Assembly: GCA_026936335.1 (NCBI GenBank)
Contig: JAPMXV010000008.1
Span: 278,177-342,176, forward strand
Length of the DNA: 64,000 nucleotides
Origin: Mantamonas sphyraenae
Lineage: Eukaryota > CRuMs > Mantamonadidae
Direction of reading: 5' to 3'
In this document: positions 33,777 to 46,200 of the stretch, piece after piece
Layout of the letters: each line of letters starts with the position of its first letter
Numbering within the stretch: position 1 is the first letter of the stretch
Made by a program: the position numbers and the translations under genes
The notes under the pieces: model-generated
Database searches by the model: none
Seen by the model: the letters and a program-made list of their open reading frames with translations, nothing else
What the model was told of the DNA's origin: nothing

Positions 33777-34933
33777 TTACTCCTCATCGCGCTTCCTGCG
33801 GCGCTTGCCCTTGACCTTCTCTGTGTTGTGCAGCTTCTTGAGGCGGTTCTTGCGCTCCTTGCGCTGCTTGCGCGACACGTCCGAGGCCGGCTTCTCCAGG
33901 CCCTTGAGACGCAGACGGTGCTTCGGCTCAATGTCCACCATCTTCTTCGTGTTGTCATAGATATACCCGAATCCCGTCGAGCGGCCACCTCCGTACACCG
34001 TCTTGAAGCCAAACAGCACGATGTTGTTCGGGTCCTGCACGCGGTAGGTCTTGGCAATGCGCTCAGCCAGGTCGGCCTTGGACACGTTGGCGCGACCGGG
34101 GTGCACCACCTCCAGCACCTGTGATCGTTCGGGTAGATGGTGTGTATGTAGAGTGTGGGAGCAAGGCGTGTGTGTCAGTGGTCTGCCTTCTGCTGCTGCT
34201 GCCAGTGCGTGTGTGTGTTTCCTCAGCGTCCCGCAGCTTGCATTTCCTCCGCCACCTGCTCTGCCGCCTCTTTCTCGCCCAACCGTCCCACACATGCACT
34301 CGCCAAACACACACCCATGGTGTCACGCATGCATACGCCGCCTGCCGTGTCTGGGCCTTGCCTGTTGTCGCCCCAGCTCGCTGTGACGCGTCTCGGCAGC
34401 TTGGCCAGGAGGGCCAAAAAGCCTCGATTTGTGCACTTTCAGCACACAACCGCGCCTCTCCTGCACGCACACACCCTCATGCGAGCACACACGTGCTCTC
34501 ATGCGTCCCCCTCTTGTACATGCAGCATTGGATGGACACTCCCTTGCGCCCTGCTTGCCTATGTGCTGCCCCACGCCAGCCACAGCCGCTGCGCCAGCTC
34601 GTGAAAAATTGCATGCACCTGCTCTCCCCGCGCCCTCTCTCGACACACACGCTGTATGTTGGCGACTCCCACCCAGCCCACGTGTGCCATGTGCACCCAC
34701 TGCGCTTGCATCGCGTCTCGTGTAGATGCAATGTGTCCACGTCGGGCTAGGGCGCTTGCCGTTTGGCCCACAATCACAGCGCGTGTGTGCGCAATCTCCC
34801 GCTCCTTTCTCGTTTCGCACACAAGACGCAGCAAGTACGTGTGTCACTCGACGTGTAAACTCACAAACTGGCGCCTGCTCAGCAGACGGTTGGTCATGAA
34901 ACGACGCAGAGTGAGCGTGTAGCTGTCCGACAT
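33777..34933 (-). CDS. RPS24: 40S ribosomal protein S24 (eS24), copy 1
   Basis: Exons 34933-34865 and 34118-33777 give 136 residues. The start MSDSYTLTLRRFMTNRLLSRRQF and later GFKTVYGGGRSTGFGYIYD, EPKHRLRLKGL and SRKQRKERKNRLKKL match eS24 throughout. The intron is 746 bp, the longest in the window, and almost identical in both copies. No C/D-box TGATGA was found in it on the gene strand; an H/ACA RNA cannot be excluded. Only 40 bp upstream of the start codon lie inside the duplicated segment, so whether this copy keeps its full promoter is open. Confidence 0.95.
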
Positions 34934-35057
34934 CCTTTGTTCTCGCAATTCAGGTTGGGTGCCGCGACGCACACCAGTCCACTGTGGGATGTGCCCTCCT
35001 TCTCATGCAATGCAACACTGCCCGGTAGAGATATGCGTTGCATTGTTTCGTCTTCCA

Positions 35058-38000
35058 TCACATGCCGACGTCATCCAAAGCCTCACGAAGGCTGTTGCCG
35101 AGTTCACTGGCCATCATCATCTGGTTGTTTGTGTTGTTGCCATGACTCCTGGAGCTGCCTGCGCTTCGATGGCTGGACACGCTAGAGGAGTCGAAAAACT
35201 CGTACTGCTGCTGCTGCTGCTGCTGCTGTGTTTGCTGTGTCTGCTGCGTGAAGAAGGATTGCTGGCCGCCCCGTCCTTGCTGGGAGCCCGAATTTGTCCC
35301 TTGCATTCGCCCACCTGTGGAGGCAGTGACTGCACGCACGAGCTCCTTCATGTCTTTGAGCTCGGCCTCCTTTTGCTGCAACTCCACGGTAAGGCGGTTG
35401 AGCGAGTAGTCGTGATTCTTCATCTCGCGCTCACGGCGCTGCAGCGCCCCTTCCAGCGCCTGTACCTGCTGTACCTTGTTCTTCAATTCGGCTTCAGTCC
35501 ACTTGAGGCGGTCCTTGAGCGATTTCGACTCGACGCCTGCTTCTTCTGCGCGTCGTTGCTGCTGCCGCCTCTGCTCCTCCAGGGCCACCACTTCGCGGGC
35601 CTTGCCCTGCATGTACCCGTTGACCTGACTCAGCTCGCTGTTGAGCTGCTGCAGCAACATGTCCTTGCTCTCCAACTCGTTGGCCTGCTCCTTGAGGCGT
35701 GTCTGCACCTGTGCCAGATGCTGTTCCAGCTGGCCCACAAGCTGTGTTTGAGTCTGCAGCTCGTTGTTGCTCTGCTCCAGATTCACTCGAGCACTCTCCA
35801 GTTCCACAATGCGCTCGTCGCGTTCGTTCTGCACACTCTCAAACGCCTCGACGGAGACCATGCGCATCTGCTCCTCTTGCAGCTCGGTGTTGCGCTGTTG
35901 CAGCACCTGAATGGCCTGTTGGGCCTCCTGCAGCAAGGCCTGCATGCCTTGCATACGCTCCTGCATCTGATCTGACTCGTGGTAGCCACTGTTCAGTTGG
36001 GCCTGCAGGGTTTGGCGCGCCTGCTCCGTCTCCTGAAGCTTCTTGGTGATGATCAATGTGGCCTTTCGGATGACTGCCAGTCCCTGTTCGCCTGCATACA
36101 TGTGGCTATTGAGGGCCCTGCTATCGCCACGACGCTGGGCAGCGTGCCAGGCAAAGCTCTTTTGGCCTCGGACGAGGGAAGCCATGAGATTGAAGTTGAA
36201 CATGCTGTCTGCGTTGACGATGTTGCGAGTGCTGCCGCAAAAGTGCTTGACGAGCTCAAAGATCTGCGAAGCCTCACCTTCGTGCTTGTGCTTGTCGGAG
36301 GACATGAGTTTGCTGGTGTACACCTCCATGGGATCGTTGCTGTTGCTGCTGGACCTCCTGCTGTGGCTGGCGCTGCCTGATGATGCACCCGACTGTTTGC
36401 GTACATACTGTTGCAGTGGGGTGTCGGGAAACAGGATGGGAATACGAGGGTCATCGCTCACCGAATCTGCTTCGAGTACAAACAGGCGTTCGCCACCGAC
36501 AAGGACACTGCGTCCCACCAAGCTACTCTTTTGAGCACCCAAGAAGCGCATGCGGTTGGCCGCGATGATGTACAAGGCCACGACGCGCAGAGTGAGACGG
36601 GGCTTGCCCGAGTCGCCCTGGCGTTCAGCCAGAACGCCCGAAGTGGCCTGGACCAAATCGTACACTGCGTCACGGAGACGTTGCAGAGAGCGAGCGCGTT
36701 GTTCCAATATGGCTTTCTCGTGTGTGAGCACCTGCAGACGGCGTGAGGTGGGCAGAAGGATGCGCATGGCCAGGCGCAGGGCGTGAAAGAGCTGGTCGGC
36801 GTGGACGAGACTGGCATTCAGCTTTTCGTTGCGCTTCTCGCCGTCTTCCTCCATCTTGGCCATGGCCGCACGCAGGTCCTCGTTTGCCGCCTTGAGCTCG
36901 TTGGCCTTGTCCTTGAGGGCGTCGTAGTCGTTTTGCAGCCTGTCCAGAGCGTGCTGTTCGTTTTTGCCCCTGGTGAGCTTGTCCTTGGCAGCAGCAATTT
37001 GAGACTCGTAGTTGGCTTCCATGCGTTGGGCACGCGCCAGCTGGGTTTCCAGACGAGCGATCTGGTCGCGCATGGCCTCCTCGGCAGCGATGGCACCGGC
37101 GACGCGCTTGCCCAACAGCTGTTGGGTCAATTCCCAGTTGTCGTTGGATGCCTGGCCGGTCATGGCTTCGATCTGCTGCGAGGTGGCGTAGCTGGAGGCC
37201 ATGGAGTGTACGCTTGCGGCGTCGCTGGTGTCGTTTGCACCACGGACGTCGGTGCTTGCGTAGAGCTTGGCGGTGATGTCCTGGAAGAAGCGGGTGCGAG
37301 CTTGGATCTCCTGACGAGCACGCGAAAGTTGGGCTTGGACGTCGTTGAGCTGTTGCTGGTGCTTGTTGCGGTGGCGGTTGTGGTGGTCCATGTCCTTTTC
37401 CATCTCCTCCATTTGACGCTTCATGTCGTTGAGCTCAGCCTTTGCGTTGTCCACCTCTGCCTGGCGGGTGTGTGTTTCGTGGAGCTGGGCCTCGAGCTGC
37501 TGGATGTGTGCGTGGAATTGGTGCAGCTCCTGGGTGACGGCCTGGAGCTGGCGCTCGTGCTCACGGGCCGCGTTGTGTGGGTCACTGATGTTGCCCATGG
37601 CGTGGGTCCAGTCGTCGAGTTGGGATTGCAACTGATGTACCTGCTGGTGCAGGTTCTGGTTCTCGTGGCTGGCACGGTGTTCTGCGCGTTGGCTCTCCTC
37701 GAGTTGTGCCTGCAGCTCGCCCATGCGGCTTTCCAGGTGGACCTTTTCGGTTTTGAGTACGGCTGCTTCGGTGATGTTTTGCTGGTAGATGGCCAGCTGC
37801 TGGTGGTCGGCGCGGAACTGTTCAACTTGGTCCTGCAGCAGGGTGATTTTGTTTTCGTAAGTGGCGACGGTGTTCTGGGCCTGGGTGTGTGCCTTTTGGA
37901 GCATCTGTGGGCAGGTGAGGGGAAAGAGGGGAAATCGAGAGTGTGCGTCCCAGTTGCGGTGGTGTGAGCAGGCGAGGTGTGGTGTTGGGCGAGGAGGAAG

Positions 38001-38888
38001 TGGTAAACACGGTCAACGGGTGTGGGATTTGGCCAGATTTGGCGCTCACCTCGTTTTGGCTGGCCACGGCGTTGAGCTGGACGGCAACATCGTTGTAGCG
38101 GCGTCGATAGGTTTCGTTTTCGTCGTGGAGGACGAGGACCTTGTTGTTCATCTGTCGGATGGTCTCGTTGAGCTGGCGGACCTTGTTTTGGGCCATGGTG
38201 TTTGCCTCGCGGTGGCGCCTGCGCGTGGCTTTGAGCTGCTTGGACAGGTTTGCAATCTGCACGGGGCGGCGGAGGTGGACGGGAGGCGGTTGAGGGTGTG
38301 AGCAGGGAATGGGAGGAGGTGGTGGGGTGGTGCTGTGGGTGGGGGAAGATAGGCAAGGGACACGGACCTCTTGCGAGAGTTTGAAGTTGTCAGTCTCGTG
38401 GAGCTGGTTGTCGGCCTGGTAGGCCTGCAGCTTGGCGTCGATCTCGGCCATCTGGATGCTGTGGCTCTGTGCTTCGCGCAGCTTGCTTTGCTCGAGCTGG
38501 ATGTACTCGCTCTGGAGGGCGCTGTGGTGGGTATGCAGCGGGGCAAAACGGAGGAAGCGCGAGAGCGTGTCAACGGTCGCTCGTCGTTTTGCCGAGGTGC
38601 GCAGAAAGGGCCATGGAAGGGGAAGACGCGACGGGGGGAAAGCACAGGTGATGAAAAGCGCAGAATAGGGGGCGGGGTGGTGTGTGGCGAAGGGGGGATG
38701 GCAGGCTGGCTAGATGTCACGTACGCATTGTGTTGTTCCAGCTGCTTGATTTTGGCCTGGAGCTCCTCGGCCTCCATGCGAGCTTCACGGCCCTGGATGG
38801 CGTGTCGCTCTTCCAACAACCCCAGCTGCGTCTGGAGATTGTGCACCTCCTGGAGCTGGATCTTGCTGGCCTTGCTGCTTGTGGACAT
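35058..38888 (-). CDS. Large coiled-coil protein, ~1120 aa
   Basis: Exons 38888-38725, 38521-38368, 38256-38050 and 37904-35058 join in phase to 1123 residues. Four blocks of Gln/Glu/Arg-rich coiled coil flank a non-coiled central region of about 250 residues (RLTLRVVALYIIAANRMRFLGAQ, SDDPRIPILFPDTPLQQYVRK, then a Ser-rich linker and FELVKHFCGSTRNIVNADSMF). The C-terminus carries a CAG-encoded Gln run and a Ser/Asn-rich tail. I do not recognise the family; the globular middle inside coiled coils suggests a scaffold or tether. Confidence 0.78.
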
Positions 38889-38931
38889 TGGCTGCGCGTG
38901 CGCTCGTGGAGACAAACCAACGCGAATCACA

Positions 38932-40177
38932 ATGCAGAAGAAGATTGTGTGCCTTGTGCTGATTGCTATGGCCGCGCTTGCCCTGGGCAGCCGTGCCGGT
39001 GCCTCGATGGAGTTTGTCCGCGAGAGCCAGCGCCTGATTGATGAGATCAACTCCAAGCCGACCACCTGGAAGGCAGGCTTCAACGACGCCTTCCTGGGCT
39101 GGACCCGCGATGTACGTGTGCGCGTGTGCGAGTGTGTAGGGAGTCCAGCAGACGCAGTGTGCGACAGCAGCATGTTCTATGTGGAGAAAGAGGGGGGGGC
39201 GTGCGAATGCGCGCAATCCACGCCTTTTTTTTCGTCCAAAGCAATCGTTTGCGTTTGGGCGAAATCGGGCGCTGGAGGTGTGAGGGCAGGCGTGTGGGTG
39301 TGCACACGTGCGGAAATGGACACTGACAGTGCGCACGCATGCATTCGAACAGGACCTGAAGCGCCTGACGGGCACTGTGCTGCAGGAGCCGTCGATGGCT
39401 GTGAAGACGATGCCCACGAAGGAGATGGAGCTGGAGAACTTTGAGGCCCCGGACACTTTTGACTCTCGCCAGCAGTGGCCCGAGTGCAAGAGCATCGGAG
39501 AGATCCGCAACCAAGCCGAGTGCGGCGCCTGCTGGGCTTTTGGCTGCGTGGAGGCTGTGACGGACCGCTACTGCATCGCTTCGGCCAACCACTCGAACCC
39601 GATCCTGTCGGCTCAGTACCTGACGACGTGCGATCAGATGGACAACGGCTGCGACGGAGGCAACCTGCAGACGGCGTGGGAGTTTGTGAAGGAGAACGGT
39701 CTGCCCACTGTGGAGTGCCAGCCTTTCACTGTCAAGTCGTGCCCGCCGGAGCAGCAGCCGTGCCTGCCGCCGTTCCAGCCGACGCCGCAGTGCCGCCAGG
39801 AGTGCTACGGTAACGAGACCGGCCCCATCAAGCAGAAGTACTACGTGAACGACGTGTACAGCGTGGGCGGCATCTTTGGCGCCGAGAAGAAGATCCAGGC
39901 TGAGATCATGGCCCACGGCCCGATCGAGGCTTCGATGACCGTGTACGAGGACTTTGTGCACTACAAGAGCGGTGTGTACCAGCACCAGAGCGGCCAGGCT
40001 CTGGGTGGCCATGCCATCAAGATGATCGGCTGGGGTGAGGAGAACGGCACGCCGTACTGGCTGCTGGCCAACTCCTGGACCACCACGTGGGGCGACCAGG
40101 GTTTCTTCAAGATCCTGCGCGGCCACGACGAGTGCGGCATCGAGCATGGCTGCGTGGCCGGCACTGTCCGCGTTTGA
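38932..40177 (+). CDS. Cathepsin B-like papain-family cysteine protease
   Basis: Exons 38932-39111 and 39353-40177 give 334 residues. A signal peptide (MQKKIVCLVLIAMAALALGS) and short propeptide lead to the mature enzyme. The catalytic Cys is in NQAECGACWAFG, His in GGHAIKMIGWG and Asn in ANSWTTTWGDQGF. The propeptide segment FIDEINSKPTTWKAGFN-like matches cathepsin B. The occluding-loop region is shortened and reads SCPPEQQPCLPPFQ, without the paired histidines that give cathepsin B its dipeptidyl-carboxypeptidase activity, so endopeptidase behaviour is expected. The gene is divergent from the coiled-coil gene across 43 bp. Confidence 0.93.
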
Positions 40178-40240
40178 AGGGGGAAGCAATGAACTGCTGA
40201 GCTGCAAAAACAGTTTGTTTGTTGGATTGGCTCATGTGGC

Positions 40241-41657
40241 TCACTTGTGGGTCACCTTGAGGTTGCCATAGGCGCCCTCGACGACGCTGGTGTTGAGGAG
40301 CTCGATGTCTGCGTTGACCATGTCCTCGACAAGTTCTTGGAAGCTAATCTGGGGCTTCCAGCCGAGCTTCTCCTCGGCGTAGCTTGCGTCGCCGAGGAGG
40401 TTGTTGACCTCTGTGGGACGGAAGTACTGCTCGTCGATGCGAACGACCACCTGGCCGACGAGATCGCCCAGGCGGTCCTGGTCGTCGTCGGACACGCCAG
40501 TGACCTTGCCAACCTCGTCGGTTCCCTCGCCCTCCCATCCGATGGTGACGCCGACGACGCCAAAGGACTTTTCAACAAACTCGCGCACGCTGTGTCCTTC
40601 GTTTGTGGCGACGACATAGTCGTCGGGCTCGTCCTGCTGAAGCATCATGTGCATCATGCGGACGTAGTCCTTGGCATGGCCCCAATCACGTGTGGCGTCC
40701 AGGTTGCCCAGGTAGAGGCAGCGCTGGGTTTGGTTGTAGATGCGAGCGACGGCACGAGTGATCTTGCGGGTGACAAAGGTGGGGCCGCGACGAGGGGACT
40801 CGTGGTTGAAGAGGATGCCGTTTGAGGCGTGCATGCCGTAGGCCTGGCGGTAGTTGACGACAATCCAGTAGGCAAACTGCTTGGCGACAGCGTAAGGGCT
40901 ACGCGGGTAGAACGGGGTCTTTTCGGTTTGGGCTTCCTCGTAGATGCCGCCGTAGAGCTCGCTGGTGGAAGCCTGATAAAAGCGACACGTCTCTGTGAGG
41001 CCGTTGGCGCGGATGGCTTCGAGCAGACGCAAGACACCGAGGGCATCGACGTCTGCGGTGTAGGTGGGCATGTCAAAGGAGACACGCACGTGGCTCTGTG
41101 CGGCCAGGTTGTACACCTCGGTGGGCTGGACCTCGCGGATGATTGCGTTCAGGTTGGAAAGATCGGTCATGTCACCGTAGTGGAGGATCATGTCTGTGTG
41201 ACGGGTGTGTGGAGATGAAAGGGGTTAGGGGGGAAGGGGGGGGGACACGGTGGGATGGCCATTGCAGCGGGGTCACGGGTTGTGGACGGGAGCAGACGGC
41301 ATCGCGTCGGGGAACCTGGACCCGGCTGAAGCGGAAAAAACGTACGCTTGGACGAGACGTGCGGGTCCTCATACAGATGCTCAATGCGGCCTGTGTTGAA
41401 GGAGCTGGAGCGACGCATGATTCCATGGACGGTGTAGCCACGCTCGATGAGGAACTCGGCGAGGTAGGAGCCGTCCTGTGTGGCCGAGGGGTCGCGAGGG
41501 AAATGCGTGAGGAGGCTGGGTTTTTTGGCGGTGCCTACAGATGCGTAGGTGGGGTGGGCTGGAAGAGAGGGATGCGGGAAACAGAGGGATTCATATGTAC
41601 CTGTCCTGTGATGCCTGTGATGAGGGCCACCTTGGGGCGTTCTTCGCTCTGGCTCAT
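40241..41657 (-). CDS. GMDS: GDP-mannose 4,6-dehydratase
   Basis: First enzyme of GDP-fucose synthesis, converting GDP-mannose to the 4-keto-6-deoxy sugar. Exons 41657-41601, 41475-41346 and 41193-40241 join in phase to 379 residues, the usual length. The NADP-binding loop [14 protein letters not shown] is split by intron 1. [28 protein letters not shown], the catalytic triad region SELYG and [12 protein letters not shown] (YxxxK), [16 protein letters not shown] and [16 protein letters not shown] are intact. It implies that the organism makes fucosylated or related deoxyhexose glycans. Confidence 0.97.
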
Positions 41658-41801
41658 GTGCAAATACGGGTTGGGGTGGGCGAGGAGCCGCCGCGGGAGC
41701 GGAGATGGAGATGTTGGAGGAGGAAGGATGCGCATGAGCCAATAGACTATGTGGGAGGTGGGAGGTCAAGGATCGGAGGAGGAGAGTGTGGGAGAGGGGT
41801 G

Positions 41802-42660
41802 TTAGGGTGTGGTGGAGCTGGAAGGAGATGAAGACGGTGAGGGAGCCTCGCTGGAGCTGTTTGTGGCGCTGGAGGAGGTGTCGTCGCTGCTGTTGGTCGA
41901 TTCCGAGGCGCTGGTGCTCTGGGATGGCTTCCAAGTGATACGGAGGATGTAGAGAAGCTCGTTCTTTGCCCTTCGCTTGCGGACAACCTTTGTGTGCATG
42001 CCAAAGGCATCGACGGCGACGGCAATGTCCTGGAGCTTGTTTTCCTTGACGGCAACAAGGTAGAAGCAGCCGTGTGGAGAGAGGAGGTGTGGGAGGAGGG
42101 GGAGGAGGGGATCAAGCTCGGCGCGGCCTTGAGGTCCACCAGCCCAGGCCATGGTGATGTCGCCCTTTGTGACGAGAGCACGGCCTTGCAGGTACTCTTC
42201 TTGGGTGGTGGGCACGTAGGGAGGATTGAAGATGAGGACGTCGATGTGGCCGGCGAGGCGACCGAGTCCGCGGGTAAACTCTGTGTTGACGGCGTGGACG
42301 TGGACACCGTTGGCCTTTGCTGTGCGAGTCAATGCCCGGGTGGCGTTGGGATTGAGGTCTGTGCCCACATAGGTGCGGTCGTCGCCAAGGAGCTGTGCAA
42401 GAAAGGTGATCACACAGCCCGAGCCGCACCTGGATGCCGAGGGAGTGACGAGTGGGTGAGTGGGAATGACAGGGAGAGATGGACACCATCACAGGAACAT
42501 ACCCGATCTCGACACAGAGCTGAGGGTCGACGGTGTCGCAGAGATAGTCGCGTTCGTCTTGGAGAGCGTCGAGAAGGAGAAAGGTGTCCTCCTGGGGCTC
42601 GTAGACGTGCTCAAAGTCGTCTTGGGTGAGGTGAGAGAGGTCGGGTGTGGGAAGGGACAT
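41802..42660 (-). CDS. N6AMT1: eRF1 glutamine methyltransferase (HEMK2/Mtq2)
   Basis: Methylates the GGQ glutamine of release factor eRF1 with its partner TRMT112. Exons 42660-42503 and 42429-41802 give 261 residues. [16 protein letters not shown], the SAM loop [13 protein letters not shown] (joined across the intron) and the substrate motif FNPPYVPT are diagnostic. A Ser/Thr-rich tail of about 45 residues is an extension beyond the family. The start lies 59 bp from the stop of the upstream beta-adaptin gene on the same strand. Confidence 0.94.
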
Positions 42661-42719
42661 GTGTGGAGAGGCTGCGAATGTGGACGGAAGGATTCATTGT
42701 GTGCGCCCGGGTTGGCGAC

Positions 42720-45700
42720 TCACTTTGCGACCTTGCCGCCGAGGAGCCAGAGCATGCCTTGGTGGAAGCGATCAGCATAGTCAGCGTCTGCGCTGCGTGT
42801 GGCAAGGCGGTGGAGGCCGCCGGACGGGGCGACACAGAGCTCGACGAGGTGGACGGTGTCAAAGGAGCTCTCGGCAGACATGTAGAGGGTGGTGGTGCCA
42901 TCTGGGGCGGGCTTCTTGACGACGCTGAAGACGTTGTTCTCCTCGAGGAAGGCCTCGAGGGTGTCGACGTCTGTGGTGTGGATGGAGCTGAGGTCTGAGC
43001 CACGTTCGGTGGCGTCGTCGATGCTCTTCCAAGAGCTGACAAACTCTTTGCGGCCCAGGGGACCGGCCTGTGTGAGGAAGAGATAGAAGGGCACCATGGT
43101 CTGGAAGTAGTAGACCTTGACGTTGTTCTTGATGGCGACCTGGAGGGCCGGGTTCTCGCCGCCTCGCTTGCCGTTTGTGTTGAGACGGATGGTGCCCTGG
43201 CCCGAGGCGCCATTGAGGACTGTGTTCTGGTCGCCAATGCGCAGGGCCTCTGTAGGCTGAAGGCCGTACTGGTTGACGTTGAACTGGACGGCAAAGTCGT
43301 TGAGGGGACTCTGGGAGCCGTTGCCGATGCGATAGCTCATGACAAGGTCACCTCCGGCGCGCCAGAAGGAGACAGCAACCTGCATGCCGTTGCCCTTGTC
43401 GAGAGGAAGGACGGTGACGTGCGGGATGAGGTGTGTGTACTTGGGCTGTGCGTCGCTGCCTGAGGAGGCGGATTCTTGGGCCTCAAACATAGCGAGGCCA
43501 CTGGAGGAGGAGGAGGAGGAGGAGGGAGAGGCGGTTGTGTTGTCGCCAATGCTGATGAGGTCTTCTCCATTGTCGCCGTCGGCGTCTTCGGTGTCTTCGT
43601 CGCCGTAGTTGACCTGGCCCTGGTTTTGGGCTTCGTCGTCGACGACGTAGTCGTCTGCTTCGTCCTCGCTCTCTCCCTCGTCCTCCTCGGCAAGAAGGCG
43701 GAGGGTGGCGGAGATAAGTTCAGGGGGCTGGTGGTAGACGGAGGCGAGGGACGGGATGTCCTCGAGGAGGTCGTTGACGAGGCCCTGGTCAAGATCCTGG
43801 AACTGGGGATTGATGAGGGGCGTCTCACCGAGGATGACCTCTGCGGCGGCCTCTGGGTCGGCCTTGAGGAGGCGCCAGTACATGTAGCCACGGTCACGGA
43901 GATCAGGGTTGTCGGTTTCGTCTGTGCAGAGGCGCATGACCTCCTTGACAAAGTCCTGGCCCTCGGGCGTGGGTTCCTTGAGGAACATTTTCAGGGAGGC
44001 TGTGAGGAAGGCCAGCTGCACCTGGGGCGGCTCCTCTTCAAAGGATTCGAGGAAGCCGTCGAGCATGGTGTCTGCGCCGTCGATTTGGTCTGAGTACTCG
44101 CCAAGGATCCAGACCATGGCAGCCTTTGCCTCGGGTTCATCCAGGGTTTCCAGCTCGGCGCAGAGGATTTCGATGACGCTTTCGTAGCGTTGAGGATAGC
44201 GTCGGAAGATGTCCTGTGAGAAGGGTTAGGGGTGGAGGGGGAAGGAGGTGTGTCAGGAGGAGACGAGGGGGTCGGGACAGAGGGAATGGGCACGTACGCG
44301 GAGGACAACGATGCACTCTTGGACGACGTAGTCAATGCCTGTTTTGATGAGGTCGACGAGGGTGTCGACGCAGCGGTCTGCAGTGCGTTCGAGCTTGATG
44401 GCGCAGCGGCCAATGGCCCGGACGGCCTTGCGGACGTAGTCGAGATCGACCTGCTGTGCATAACTGGAAAGGGAGAGGGAAGGAAGCGGTGGGGGGGAGA
44501 GGGAGGGGGGGGGGGTTGGAGTGAGGGTGAGGGTGAGACAAAGGACAAGGGGGAAGGAGCGGGCGGGATGGGAGCGGAATCGGGAGGGAAAAACGAAAGG
44601 GACGAGAGAGAGGGCGGGGGGTTTTCGGCCCACGTACTCTTTAAACTCGAGGAGGAGCTGGTCGATGTTGCGTTCTGTGGCGAGGCGGACAAGGATGTCG
44701 ATCTTTTCAATCTTGACAAAGATGGGGTCTGTGAAGACGCAGTAGAAGACGCGCGTCTCGTGAGCGAGAATCTCGGGCCGGCGCTGGATGAGGAGCTGGA
44801 TGACGCGAAGGGCGACATACTGGATCTCGGCGGGTGCGTTGAGGAGAGTGATGAGCGGGCCGCTCATCTTCTTGCAGTAGCTGCGCACAGTCTCCTCGTC
44901 GGTGATGCTCTCGAGGTTCTTCATGATCACTTTGACGGCGGAGAGGACGACGGCACTGTTGGCGTGCTGGAGACGGGCAGAGACACGTTCGCAGACGGTG
45001 CTGGCGGCGTAATCGTCCTCCGGGGTGTAGTTGACGAGGGCGTCGAGGATGTAGACCTGACCCCACTCTGTGCACTCGTTGAGGGCGGTGAGAAGAGTGT
45101 TGAGCATCTGGGAGGTGATGCTAAAGTCGACCTCGCGGCGGCGCTTGGACATCTCTGAGAGGGCAGCGACGGCGTTGGCAATGACCATGGCGTTGGAGTC
45201 ACTGAGCATATCCTGGAGGTCGTCGACAAAGCCCGAGTCCTCGACGATTTCCGGGTCGACGGCGTGGAGTTTGGCGATGGCAATGGCCACGGTCTTGCGG
45301 ACGTAGGGGTCCGAGTCGGAGACACACTTGCGGAGGACCGGGACAAGGTACTCGGCGACGTCAGAGACGTTGAGGCAGCTCATGGTGCGGAGGGCGAGGG
45401 CACGGAGGAGGGGTTTGGTGTTGTTTGCGTCCTCGGTGAAGGCTGCAATGGAGAGAATCACGAGCTCGGGCCGAGTGGTGGCGTAGTTTGTGATGTAGAG
45501 GTAGATGAGCTTCTTGAGCTCGGGGTCATGGGTGTTGATGTTGTTGAGCACGTCCATGAAGACAATGGACATGTCCTTGCCGAGGGTCATGAGCGCGATG
45601 ATGCGCTTCACGGCGAGTTTCTTGTCGTCCACGGACTTTTTCGCCAGTTGCTCACGCAGCTCGTTGATTTCACCTTTGGTACCGTGAAAGTAGCGGCGTT

Positions 45701-45746
45701 GCATGTTTGCACTCGAAGGTGCTCCGGATTTCTTCTTGCCCGACAT
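42720..45746 (-). CDS. AP-1/AP-2 complex beta adaptin
   Basis: Large clathrin-adaptor subunit. Exons 45746-44638, 44463-44298 and 44213-42720 join in phase to 922 residues. The trunk is recognisable from GEINELREQL, KKLAVKRIIALMTLGKDMS, NYATTRPELVILSIAAF and VRKAVRAIGRCAIKLE. An acidic and Ser-rich hinge (GESEDEADDYVVDDEAQ, poly-Ser) follows, then the ear domain from about residue 700. As in many protists a single beta subunit may serve both AP-1 and AP-2; I cannot tell from one gene. The start MSGKKKSGAPSS is preferred to a longer in-frame Pro-rich extension. Confidence 0.94.
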
Positions 45747-46200
45747 GGTTGTGTTTGGATGGGTGGGGTTGGGCAGGAACGGGAGATACAGATTGAGAGG
45801 GACGCGGTTGGAAGGTGCAAGGTGGAAGTGGGGAGCGGGGTTGAGGCTTAGGGAGTTGGGGGTGGAGGTCGTGGTGGGAAAGGTCATCGCAACTCAAGTT
45901 TGGGAGAGATTTTGGAAAATCTGCTTTTCCACGCTCGCCGCTGCATGAGAGAGCAACGAGTGATGTGGGTAGGACTGTGGAGGATGGGGCTTTTTAGGTG
46001 TGTGCAATTGCTCGAGGGGCGTCAAAGAGGGCAAAAGTGGTCTGTGGCGTTTGACAGCGAGGGGGGGAGAGATTGACGTTTGACAAGCGACTCGCCGTGA
46101 AAAGCGGCGGCTGGCCACGGTGCGCAGGTGGAGTCAAGAGTTGCAAACAAGCAGCAGAGTGTGCAGAACACATTGAAGAACAAAGAGAAGAACAACAAGG
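45747..46200. other. Divergent intergenic region, beta adaptin / cyclin
   Basis: 454 bp between two divergent start codons, the largest gene-free gap among divergent pairs here. It holds an in-frame Pro-rich extension upstream of the adaptin Met and a purine-rich stretch (GAGGGGGGGAGAG) but no convincing exon. Presumably it is the shared promoter region. Confidence 0.6.

Larger units (their letters stand above)
32628..34973. repeat. Segmental duplication, copy 1 (direct)
   Basis: This 2346 bp segment matches 47374-49724 in the same orientation at roughly 98% identity by eye. It contains complete Spc24 and RPS24 genes, the 80 bp shared promoter, and only the first 22 codons of the neighbouring coiled-coil gene. 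The left border is just after TGTGTTG, the right border just after GCGACGCACA. The two copies differ by substitutions and small indels, concentrated between the Spc24 and RPS24 stops (about 33500-33720). The truncated third gene makes this the derived copy. Confidence 0.97.

Noticed and set aside
34119-34864. C/D-box snoRNA in the RPS24 intron
   Set aside because: No TGATGA C-box was found on the gene strand in either copy.
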